From Verrucomicrobia bacterium UBA1629 (GTDB lineage: Bacteria > Verrucomicrobiota > Kiritimatiellia > RFP12 > UBA1067): a stretch of 22,673 nucleotides of DNA. The stretch spans positions 1 to 22,673 of the forward strand of contig DCMF01000017.1 in the NCBI GenBank assembly GCA_002321305.1. The letters are read 5' to 3'. Shown here piece after piece: positions 16,256-22,650 of the stretch. The position numbers and the translations under genes were made by a program. The first letter of the stretch is position 1. The number at the start of each line of letters is the position of its first letter. The notes under the pieces were generated by a model. That model was not told where the DNA came from. It did not search any database and saw only the letters and a program-made list of their open reading frames with translations.

Positions 16256-18936
16256 TGTCTTGACTCTCCTGTTGTTTCTGTTTCGTTTTGCAGCACACGT
16301 TGTGCCTGTTGCGTTTCCTGTCCGGCTTCGCCGAACGTGAAGACCCTCACCTCGCCCCGCCGCAGCGCGAGCGGAATCGCCGCGCCCACGCCTAGGACTT
16401 CGCCCGAAAGCGCGTCGCGGACATCCGCACGCGCAGGAAGCGTCAACGTCACGGTCGCGTCCGCCATCGCCTGGATGACGCCAAAGCCCGTCTTCCCGCC
16501 GTCCAACGCGCCCGCCGTCGCCCAGACGCTCGCCTGGCCGACGTCCGCGCGCGTCAGGTAGCGGTGCGCGCCGAAGCGCCGCGCGACGGCATGGACGAGC
16601 TCGGGCGGCAGCTGCGCAAGGCCGCAGAAGACATCTCCGCCGCCGTTCGCCGACGGACGGACGACAATCGCCGGGTCGCCGTTCGGATAGCGCGCCCAGA
16701 TCTCAGCGTCCGCCGCGTCCGTCACCGTGTAGGACGGGACACGGAGAGCGGGATCTCCATAGGCCACGTCCGCGCGAAGGCCGACGGCGACGCCCGGCGC
16801 CGTTGCGCAGGCGGCCAGGCCGCCCGTCGCGTCGTCGCCCCGCCGCGCCATCCGGAAACCCACAAGCCGGCTCATGCGCGGCAGGTCTTCCGTCCCGTCC
16901 TCCCGATACGCGCCCGGCGCCCAGCACCAGACGCGTCCCGCCGGATTCTCGCGCTTCTGCCGAAGCAGCCCGTCGACCGCCGCGTCCGAAAGGCACCAGG
17001 CGTTGGGAAAGACCTGAAGTCTCGCCGTCAAGGGACGGTTCAGGACGTCCGCCAGCAGGTACTGCCCGTGCGAGACGCCCGCGCGGCAGAGGTCCCGCCG
17101 GGCCTCGCGGACAAGCGGCCCCGCGAGAGCCTGCGCGTTCGGACGCACGTGCAGCATCGACTCCTCGTCCAGCACGAGCGCCGTGTCCGGCTCATAGGGC
17201 CGCGTCCGGCGGCAGACGCGACGCTCGAGCGGTTGGAGCGCGGACTGGACGGCCCACAGCTCGCGCGCGTCATGCCAGCCCTGTCCGAGAAGATCCATCC
17301 ACCAGCTGCCGAACCCGCGCACGGCCGCCGCCGCCGTGTTGCGCAACAGGACCTCGCGGGACTGCGCGACGTCCACCTTCGACCCCTCGCCGACCATTTC
17401 CGCATCGCGAAGGTCGCGGAAGGTGCGCGTGTCGTCCTCGTTGAGCCAGAGGACGCCGTGGCGCATGACCGTCTCGCTGGCGCTCATGCTCGGCGCCGAG
17501 CCGCACCACGTGCGGTCAAAATAGGAGATTGGCGAACAGAGGACGTCGATCGCCCCGCCGGCCTTCGCGAGCAGGTCGGCAAGGCCGTAGTGCCCGGCGT
17601 TCGCGGGCCCCAGCCGATGCGCCGCGAACTCGTAGCCATAGCCATAGAAGAGGACGACCAGCTTCTTGCCGTCCGTCGCCGCGCGGCAGGCGCGCGCCAG
17701 TTCGGCGACGAAGCCGGACATCTCCAGCTGCTGAAAGCGGTTGAACGCGAGCACGCGCGCCTGCACAACCGGGTCAAGCAGCGGACGCGAGCCGTCACCG
17801 CCCGCGCGTTCGTCCGGGGACGGAACCTCCGCCGACGGATCGCCGAGGTAGTCGCGGAACGCCGCGCGCGTCTGCGGGTCATAGCCGTTGATCCGGCTCC
17901 ACGAGCGGAAGTAGAACCATTCCTCGGTATTCTGGCCCGTCGGGTGGATGCCGGCGAAATGACGCGGATACCGCTCCATCAGATGGCGGCAGACGCGGGT
18001 GATGTAGCCGATCGCCGCCTGACGGTAAAGGCGGCTGGAGACGGACGCCATCTCCGGGCATTCGCCCGCCGGGCCGTCCAGACGCATTCGATGGCCGGGA
18101 TTCGCCTTCAGCCACCAGGCGGGTGCGTTGACGCTCACGCGCGGCACGAGGCGCACGTTCGGGTTGGCGGCGATGAGCGCGTCGGCAAGCGCATCGGCCT
18201 CCGAGAAGTCGATCCCCTCGGGACGCCAGGGGCACGGCGCGTGGTAGGAGACGAAATCGACGCCGGCGGCGACCGCCTTGCACGCCGTCGAAAGAAGCGT
18301 GTTGCCGTCGCCCGAGACGAGCGAGTCGTGCCGCCCGTCGTCCGCGATGCGGTAGACGTTCGGCAAGACCCACCGGCAGGCGCCAACGCCCCGCGCCTCG
18401 AACGCGAGCGTCAGCGTCTCGCCCGCCCGGACGGCGAACGGCACGGAGCTGAGGTGGAAGTCGGAACGCCCCGCCGCCTTCGGCAGACGCACCGCGCAGA
18501 CGCCGTTGGAGACGGTCACGGCCTCTCCCCCGTCCGGCGGCCAGACGCGCCAGGACTTCCGAAACGCCGCCGCGTCCGCAAAGGCGTCCGCAAAGCCCGG
18601 CCCGCACGCCGCGCCGCCTTTCGTGAGGCTCACGTCCTTCAGCCCCGCCGCGCCGCCCGGCGCCGGCTCAAAGCGGAAGTGGACGTTCACGCGCTCGGCA
18701 TCGACCGGCGCGGCGAACGTCAGCTCGTGGCGCGTCCAGCGGTCGGAAGCCAGCGGCAGGGGGCGCACGCCGCGCCGTCCCCAGAACATCCGGGGCGGAA
18801 CGGGCTTTCCGTCCGCGAAGACCTGCGGCCCGCCCGCCGTCGCCCGAACGCGGACGACGGAAACCGTCTCGTCCGCGAGCCGGCCGTCCCCGCAGGACGC
18901 GGCCAACGCCGCCAGCAGAAATGTCGAGAATGTCAT
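16252..18936 (-). CDS. Putative GH42-like (GH-A clan) glycosidase, first operon gene
   Basis: An 894-residue protein, probably an exported glycoside hydrolase of the GH-A fold, with only loose resemblance to GH42. It has a short hydrophobic N-terminus (TFLLAALAASCGDG) without basic residues, an atypical signal or possibly a lipoprotein signal. A beta-rich region follows (about 25-200), then a TIM-barrel-like part (210-560), a flavodoxin/GATase-like part resembling beta-galactosidase trimerisation domains (580-790) and a final beta-domain. Glu338/Glu339 in GQNTEEWF and Glu500 in VLWLNEDDTR are plausible catalytic acids at barrel strands 4 and 7. The longer frame to 19248 is rejected because it overlaps the regulator gene and the putative promoter. 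The ATG at 18936 lacks a Shine-Dalgarno, consistent with a leaderless or coupled start. Substrate unknown. Confidence 0.75.
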   Translation of the reverse strand: MTFSTFLLAALAASCGDGRLADETVSVVRVRATAGGPQVFADGKPVPPRMFWGRRGVRPLPLASDRWTRHELTFAAPVDAERVNVHFRFEPAPGGAAGLKDVSLTKGGAACGPGFADAFADAAAFRKSWRVWPPDGGEAVTVSNGVCAVRLPKAAGRSDFHLSSVPFAVRAGETLTLAFEARGVGACRWVLPNVYRIADDGRHDSLVSGDGNTLLSTACKAVAAGVDFVSYHAPCPWRPEGIDFSEADALADALIAANPNVRLVPRVSVNAPAWWLKANPGHRMRLDGPAGECPEMASVSSRLYRQAAIGYITRVCRHLMERYPRHFAGIHPTGQNTEEWFYFRSWSRINGYDPQTRAAFRDYLGDPSAEVPSPDERAGGDGSRPLLDPVVQARVLAFNRFQQLEMSGFVAELARACRAATDGKKLVVLFYGYGYEFAAHRLGPANAGHYGLADLLAKAGGAIDVLCSPISYFDRTWCGSAPSMSASETVMRHGVLWLNEDDTRTFRDLRDAEMVGEGSKVDVAQSREVLLRNTAAAAVRGFGSWWMDLLGQGWHDARELWAVQSALQPLERRVCRRTRPYEPDTALVLDEESMLHVRPNAQALAGPLVREARRDLCRAGVSHGQYLLADVLNRPLTARLQVFPNAWCLSDAAVDGLLRQKRENPAGRVWCWAPGAYREDGTEDLPRMSRLVGFRMARRGDDATGGLAACATAPGVAVGLRADVAYGDPALRVPSYTVTDAADAEIWARYPNGDPAIVVRPSANGGGDVFCGLAQLPPELVHAVARRFGAHRYLTRADVGQASVWATAGALDGGKTGFGVIQAMADATVTLTLPARADVRDALSGEVLGVGAAIPLALRRGEVRVFTFGEAGQETQQAQRVLQNETETTGESRQ

Positions 18937-18956
18937 GGTGAGGTGAAGTGTAGCAT
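18933..18956 (-). other. Possible 7-codon leader ORF overlapping the operon start
   Basis: ATG at 18954-18956 opens a frame encoding MLHFTSP, whose TGA overlaps the ATG of the first operon gene (ATGA at 18933-18936). A GGGG run lies 2 nt before it, too close for an ideal ribosome-binding site. It would explain how a gene without its own Shine-Dalgarno is translated, but a frame this short can easily be chance. It is also possible only if transcription starts upstream of 18956, which conflicts with the promoter proposed at 18947-18976. Confidence 0.25.
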
Positions 18957-18976
18957 ATCCCCTGGCTGCGGCGCAA
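18947..18976 (-). promoter_or_regulatory. Candidate promoter of the nine-gene operon
   Basis: On the minus strand, TTGCGC (18971-18976) and TACACT (18947-18952) are separated by 18 bp. They match the sigma-70 consensus at 3 and 4 of 6 positions. Transcription would start about 3-5 nt before the ATG at 18936, giving an almost leaderless mRNA. An overlapping TATGCT (18952-18957) is an alternative -10. Its weakness fits an activator-dependent promoter with the repeats immediately upstream. No experimental support is available. Confidence 0.4.
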
Positions 18977-18987
18977 GCGATATCGCT
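18976..18987. promoter_or_regulatory. 12-bp palindrome at the operon promoter
   Basis: AGCGATATCGCT is a perfect 12-bp palindrome. It touches the -35-like hexamer on one side and overlaps the proximal direct repeat by 5 bp on the other. The position suits a regulator-binding site affecting RNA polymerase, either of the adjacent XylR-type protein or of a second dimeric regulator. Confidence 0.4.
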
Positions 18988-19023
18988 ACGATTCCGCAAA
19001 CAGTTTTCGCTACTGTTCCGCAA
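18983..19023 (-). promoter_or_regulatory. 17-bp direct repeat, candidate XylR-type operator
   Basis: On the minus strand, TTGCGGAANNGTAGCGA occurs twice, at 18983-18999 and 19007-19023, identical at 15 of 17 positions and offset by 24 bp. AraC-family regulators such as XylR bind direct repeats just upstream of the -35, which is the arrangement here. The distal copy overlaps the last codons and stop of the regulator gene, so part of the similarity could be coincidental. Confidence 0.5.
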
Positions 19024-20185
19024 CGAAGCGCTTCCGCCAGGCGCGGGGCGAAAGACCCTCCGCCGCGACGAAGAGACGACGCAGCTGTTCGGTCGTCCGA
19101 TAGCCGCACGCGGCGGCGACCTCGCGCACGGAGGCGCGGGACTGCCGCAGGACGTTCTTGGCGTGCTCCAGCCGCACGGCCTGGATCTCGTCGAGGATGC
19201 TGCGGCCAACGACCTCGGAAAAGCGCAGCTCCGCCGTGCGCCGCGCACACTTCATCCGCGCGATGACGTCCGACGCGGAAATCGGGCCGCAGGCCTTCCG
19301 CCGGATGTACTCGACCGCTTCCATGACCCGGACGTCGTGCCGCCGGTAGCAGAACGTCGAGGCCCGGCGGCTGACGCCCAGAACGCCGAACGTGGCGTCC
19401 GCCACGCGGCGGCCCGGATTCGTGACGAGTCCGTCCAGCAGCTCGGCCGCACGGTAGCCCGCCCGTCCGAAGTCGGGGATGACGCTCGACAGCGTCGGAA
19501 CGGAACGGTCGCAGAAGGTCCTGTTGTCGTCGACGCCGAGGACGGCCACGTCGCCCGGGACCTTCAGCCCGGCCGCGCAGGCGCAGTCCAGCACGATCAC
19601 CCCCATGTAGTCGTTCGCCGCGAAGACGCCGAACGGACGCGGCGCCGCCTTCAGCCAGTCGGTCAGCCGCCGGCGGAACAGGCCCGCGTCCGCGCCGAGC
19701 GAGCCCGCCGCGAACCGCCGGCAGACCCGCCCGTTGAGCCGGACCAGCTCGGCGAACCGGAGGCCGCGGTCGCGGCTCCAGTAGACGTCTGCCGTGAACG
19801 GCACGTAGCCATAGGCCGCGCACCCCAGCGGCATGAGCGTCTGGACGGCCGTCTCCGCGATGGCCCCCGCGTCGCTCGTCACGCAGACCGCGCCCGGCAC
19901 GGCCTCCCGGTCGAGGAACACGAGCGGCAGACCGCCAAACTCCCGCGCGTCCAGCCGCACGCGCAGCGAGCCGCTCTCGACGATGGCCCCCGCCGGCTTC
20001 CAGAGCTCGAGAAGCCGCGCAACGTCCAAGGGGTCACCGCCGCACGAGATTCGGTCGAAGCTCGCGTCCGCGTAGAGGACGGTCTGGACGCGCCACCGGG
20101 CCGCCTTCGCATAGCGGCAGACGCCCTCCAGCTTCGCGAGGTTGTCCTCGTTCAGCCCAGACTGGAAATAGAGGACAGTCTTCAC
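19010..20185 (-). CDS. XylR-type sugar-responsive transcriptional regulator (AraC family)
   Basis: A 391-residue cytoplasmic regulator with the XylR architecture, close in length to E. coli XylR. Residues 1-275 form a LacI/periplasmic-binding-like ligand domain (PFGVFAANDYMGV at 184-196, GDVAVLGVDDN at 211-221). Residues about 288-388 form the AraC double helix-turn-helix, with SILDEIQAVRLEHAKNVL (329-346) and SVREVAAACGY (352-362). It probably senses a sugar released by the downstream enzymes and controls their promoter. The start is GTG at 20185, overlapping the upstream TGA by 4 bp. Upstream residues of the longer frame (to 20464) are only an out-of-frame reading of the neighbouring gene. 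Starting at GTG gives the expected first beta-strand (KTVLYFQSG). The ligand is not deducible. Confidence 0.92.
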   Translation of the reverse strand: MKTVLYFQSGLNEDNLAKLEGVCRYAKAARWRVQTVLYADASFDRISCGGDPLDVARLLELWKPAGAIVESGSLRVRLDAREFGGLPLVFLDREAVPGAVCVTSDAGAIAETAVQTLMPLGCAAYGYVPFTADVYWSRDRGLRFAELVRLNGRVCRRFAAGSLGADAGLFRRRLTDWLKAAPRPFGVFAANDYMGVIVLDCACAAGLKVPGDVAVLGVDDNRTFCDRSVPTLSSVIPDFGRAGYRAAELLDGLVTNPGRRVADATFGVLGVSRRASTFCYRRHDVRVMEAVEYIRRKACGPISASDVIARMKCARRTAELRFSEVVGRSILDEIQAVRLEHAKNVLRQSRASVREVAAACGYRTTEQLRRLFVAAEGLSPRAWRKRFVAEQ

Positions 20186-21741
20186 GGCCGCTCGACCGCC
20201 GCGTCGACGATCGTGCGCCTCTCCTTCGAGAACGCGAGGCCGATCAGCGTCAGCGTCTTGCCGTTGCCCGCGAACCGGTCGGCGTAGCGGCTCTCGCGGA
20301 TCTGGCGGATCGCGGCGGCGGCGGACGTGCCCAGCTTGAACTCGACCACGTAGCAGTGCGCCGGCGTCTCGGCCGTCATGTCGATCCGCCCCTCGTTCGT
20401 CTTCACCTCGCCGCCCACGTCCACGCCGACCATCTTCAGGATCACGTACACGATCGCCTGCCACATCTGCTCGTTCTGGCGGTCCGTGAGGTCGTAGGGG
20501 ATGTTCGCGAAGAGCCGCTTCAGCGCCGCGACGAACGTCTCCGGCTCGTGGTCGTAGAGCGCGTTCACGGCGTCGGCCTGGATGTCGTTCGCGCGGTTCT
20601 GCTCCTGGCCCGTGTAGGCCGGCACGACCTGGCGGAGGAACGAGTTCGCGACCTCCAGGTTCGGGAAGTCGAGCGCGTAGCGCCGCGTCGTCCCGCGCTG
20701 GTAGAAGCCCCGGATCGTCAGGTAGCCCGTCTGGAAGAGGAGCGTCGTGAAGTCGGCCCTGTCCGGCTCGTACGTGCCGAGGACGTCCTCGTCGACGTCC
20801 ACCTTCGCGAAGTTGAGCGGACGGCGCTTCAACTCGTCCATCAGGAACGTCGTCATCGCCGTCGTCGACCAGTAGTTGCGGAGCTCCGTCGATTTCAGAC
20901 AGCAGCCGAGCGAGACCGGGTTGATCACCTGCTCGGCCTTCGGGTGGAACAGGTAGCCGTCGTACCAGCGCTCGATCTCCGCGAGCCCCTGCGCGTCCGT
21001 GAGGCCGTTCGCCTCCGCGAAGCGGTGCAGAAGCCCCGGCAGGTTTTTCGTCACTTCCTCAGGCGTGTAGCCGAAAAGCGTCGCGCAGCTCAACTCCATC
21101 GTCATGTCGTTGAGGTTGTTGAGGTCGGAGAAGATGGAGACCTTCGAGAACTTGCTGATGCCCGTGATGAAGGTGAAGCGCTGTTTCCCCTCCAGCGTCT
21201 TGACGACGGAGTAGAACGACTTGAGCGCGTTGCGGAACGGGATTACCTCCGGCGTGTTGAGCTTCTTCAGGAGCGGCTTGTCGTACTCGTCCACGAGCAG
21301 CACCATCTGCCCGTCGGGCGCCTTCGCCGCGAGGTCGTCAATGAGATTCGTGAACGTGATCGGCGCACATGCGCCCTGCCGCAACACGACGCCGTTGCGA
21401 TCCGCCTCACGGGCGAGAATGCCCGTGAAGAGGCCGTCCAGCACCTCCGCGCGGTCGGGCTGGACGCTGCCGAGGTCAAGCCGCAGGACGGGCCACGTCT
21501 TCGACCAGTCCCAGCGAGGCTCGATGAAGAGTCCCCGGAAGAGGTCGCGCCGCCCCTCGAAGAGGGCCTGCAGGACGGACACCGTGAGCGACTTGCCGAA
21601 CCGCCTCGGCCGCGCGAGAAAGAACTGCTTGCCAATCGACAGGTTGACGAGCGGCCAGAGCCGGTCGGTCTTGTCGATGTAGGTGAACCCGTTCTTGACG
21701 AGGTCGGAAAACGTGTAGATGTCTGTCGCAAGCTTTTCCAT
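20182..21741 (-). CDS. AAA-ATPase-like / PD-(D/E)XK nuclease domain protein
   Basis: A 519-residue cytoplasmic protein of the AAA-ATPase-like (PF09820-type) plus C-terminal PD-(D/E)XK (PDDEXK_9-type) family, often found in many copies in gut bacteria and of unknown function. A Walker A-like loop is ARPRRFGKS (43-51), and Walker B is MVLLVDEYD (146-154). FITGISKFSKVSIFSDLNNL (191-210) is family-typical. The nuclease-fold motif is intact: Asp454 (GRIDM) and Glu467-x-Lys469 (VEFKLG). The ATG at 21741 is chosen because the family start (TDIYTFSDLVKNGFTYIDKT) follows at once and a consensus promoter lies directly upstream. The longer frame from 21822 would read through that promoter. The stop overlaps the regulator's GTG by 4 bp. 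Confidence 0.93.
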   Translation of the reverse strand: MEKLATDIYTFSDLVKNGFTYIDKTDRLWPLVNLSIGKQFFLARPRRFGKSLTVSVLQALFEGRRDLFRGLFIEPRWDWSKTWPVLRLDLGSVQPDRAEVLDGLFTGILAREADRNGVVLRQGACAPITFTNLIDDLAAKAPDGQMVLLVDEYDKPLLKKLNTPEVIPFRNALKSFYSVVKTLEGKQRFTFITGISKFSKVSIFSDLNNLNDMTMELSCATLFGYTPEEVTKNLPGLLHRFAEANGLTDAQGLAEIERWYDGYLFHPKAEQVINPVSLGCCLKSTELRNYWSTTAMTTFLMDELKRRPLNFAKVDVDEDVLGTYEPDRADFTTLLFQTGYLTIRGFYQRGTTRRYALDFPNLEVANSFLRQVVPAYTGQEQNRANDIQADAVNALYDHEPETFVAALKRLFANIPYDLTDRQNEQMWQAIVYVILKMVGVDVGGEVKTNEGRIDMTAETPAHCYVVEFKLGTSAAAAIRQIRESRYADRFAGNGKTLTLIGLAFSKERRTIVDAAVERP

Positions 21742-21748
21742 GCCGCAG

Positions 21749-21778
21749 ATTATACCACACCCGACCCCGTCGCCGCAA
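21749..21778 (-). promoter_or_regulatory. Extended -10 promoter, probably leaderless
   Basis: On the minus strand a perfect TATAAT (21749-21754) is preceded by TGG, giving the extended -10 form TGnTATAAT. TTGCGG (21773-21778) lies 18 bp upstream as a 3-of-6 -35. Only 7 nt separate the -10 from the ATG at 21741, so transcription would begin about 1 nt before the start codon. The lack of a Shine-Dalgarno agrees with a leaderless transcript. Confidence 0.65.
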
Positions 21779-21825
21779 ATCGCAGACAGGGCCTTGCCCG
21801 TGAACGAGGCGTCGGGACGCATGCG

Positions 21826-22146
21826 TCAGAGCGCGGCGACGTTCATCTCCTTCAGCGTCGTGCGGCCGTCGTAGAGCGCCTTGCCGTCGCAGATCGACGC
21901 CATCTGCGTCAGGTTCGGCCCGCCCAGCCTGCCGTCCGTCGCCATGTCGGCGTAGACGGTAGATGTTCGCGCACACCTCTTCACCAGCTCCAGCAGCCGT
22001 CTTGACAGGGGGCCTGTCCCCAGCGACAGGGCTTCCTCCTTATGCCCCAGCAATCCAGCCGACATTGCGGCCAAAGCCCTTATACTTTGCTCCATCGTCA
22101 GATTCCGAGACTTGTAGTAGCCGAGCTTTGTCCAAATGGCCTTCAT
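21826..22146 (-). pseudogene. Gene remnant, 3' end of an unrecognised gene
   Basis: I do not recognise this frame (106 codons if read from 22146). Its last third (about 21826-21960; ADMATDGRLGGPNLTQM onward) has the high G+C and codon style of the resident genes. The first part is A+T-richer (28 of 60 G+C at 22081-22140) and contains a hairpin (22004-22018). Near 21965-21990 another frame reads EEVCANIY before this frame resumes sensibly, which suggests a small indel. The simplest reading is the tail of a chromosomal gene joined to foreign or degraded DNA. It could also be a real short protein; no motif decides. Confidence 0.4.
22004..22030. repeat. REP-like GACAGG/CCTGTC hairpin
   Basis: GACAGG (22004-22009) and CCTGTC (22013-22018) are perfect inverted arms around GGG, and a further GACAGG follows at 22025-22030 that could pair alternatively. 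G/C-rich GGGGACAGGC-type palindromes are dispersed in many PVC and cyanobacterial genomes as REP-like elements. Membership here is inference. It lies inside the overlapping decayed frames, at the point where base composition changes. Confidence 0.45.
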
Positions 22147-22390
22147 CCATCGTCTCGACGTACAATCGGGACTCCCTCACGCCATTTACAATACGTGCGG
22201 CCATTCCCGTTTCATCATTGAAGGGTCTCACGATGAAGTTCGTCAGCGAATCCGAGAAAGCGCGTGAAGTCAAGACGAGATTGTTTGACAACGCCCCGAC
22301 AATCCCCGTCTCGAATTCGGAAACGCTCTGCCAAGCCAAAGCATGATTCGCCATGACAAGGACTTGCACGATACACAGAATAAACTTCAT
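22040..22390 (-). CDS. Short exported protein, possibly truncated
   Basis: An unrecognised 116-codon frame. It begins with a good signal peptide (MKFILCIVQVLVMANHALA). AAGGA lies 6 nt before the ATG, so initiation looks genuine. The mature part (SEFETGIVGALSNNLVLTSRAF, later ARIVNGVRESRLYVETMDEG) is plausible globular protein to about residue 85. After that it overlaps the remnant frame in another phase and ends in low-complexity residues. This suggests a 5' gene fragment cut by an indel or rearrangement. Its ATG overlaps a TAA (TAATG) that closes an upstream frame ending CSVLDINDYKKDW, itself without a start codon. G+C is clearly below that of the main operon. Confidence 0.45.
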   Translation of the reverse strand: MKFILCIVQVLVMANHALAWQSVSEFETGIVGALSNNLVLTSRAFSDSLTNFIVRPFNDETGMAARIVNGVRESRLYVETMDEGHLDKARLLQVSESDDGAKYKGFGRNVGWIAGA

Positions 22391-22505
22391 TACCAGTCCT
22401 TCTTATAGTCGTTGATGTCCAGCACCGAACACCCTGCAAGAATTGCGCAATCGAGATCTCTCCCCCAGCATCCCTGCGACAGTTAGGCTTAACGCATGCG
22501 CCGCA

Positions 22506-22522
22506 GAAACGCAAGGCGTTTC
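22506..22522. repeat. 7-bp stem, 3-nt loop hairpin
   Basis: GAAACGC (22506-22512) and GCGTTTC (22516-22522) are exact inverted arms around AAG. A second inverted pair, TTCGCC/GGCGAA, follows within 30 bp. Neither is followed by a T-tract. Together they look like a compact dispersed palindromic element rather than a terminator. Confidence 0.4.
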
Positions 22523-22617
22523 GGAGGGCACCTTCGCCGAAGGCGAACCCGAAGGGCGCTCAAGCGGGCGCGAAGGATCGGAGGTGAGGAGGCACGGAGT
22601 TCAGACGAATCCTTGTC

Positions 22618-22647
22618 CACGGATTGACACGGATTATCACGGATTGA
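22618..22647. repeat. Three tandem 10-bp CACGGATTGA-type units
   Basis: CACGGATTGA, CACGGATTAT and CACGGATTGA follow one another without gaps. The period is about one helical turn. Function is unknown; such short intergenic tandem repeats are often dispersed and variable in copy number. Confidence 0.6.
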
Positions 22648-22650
22648 GTT

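Noticed and set aside
18937..19248. 104-residue extension of the first operon glycosidase
   Set aside because: It runs over the repeats, promoter-like elements and the C-terminus of the regulator, and has Arg/Ser/Pro-rich shadow composition.
20186..20464. N-terminal extension of the regulator to 20464
   Set aside because: The extra residues are a frame-shifted reading of the PD-(D/E)XK domain; the GTG start gives the family length and a 4-bp overlap.
21742..21822. 27-residue N-terminal extension of the ATPase-like protein
   Set aside because: It would be translated across a consensus extended -10 promoter, and the family similarity starts right after Met at 21741.
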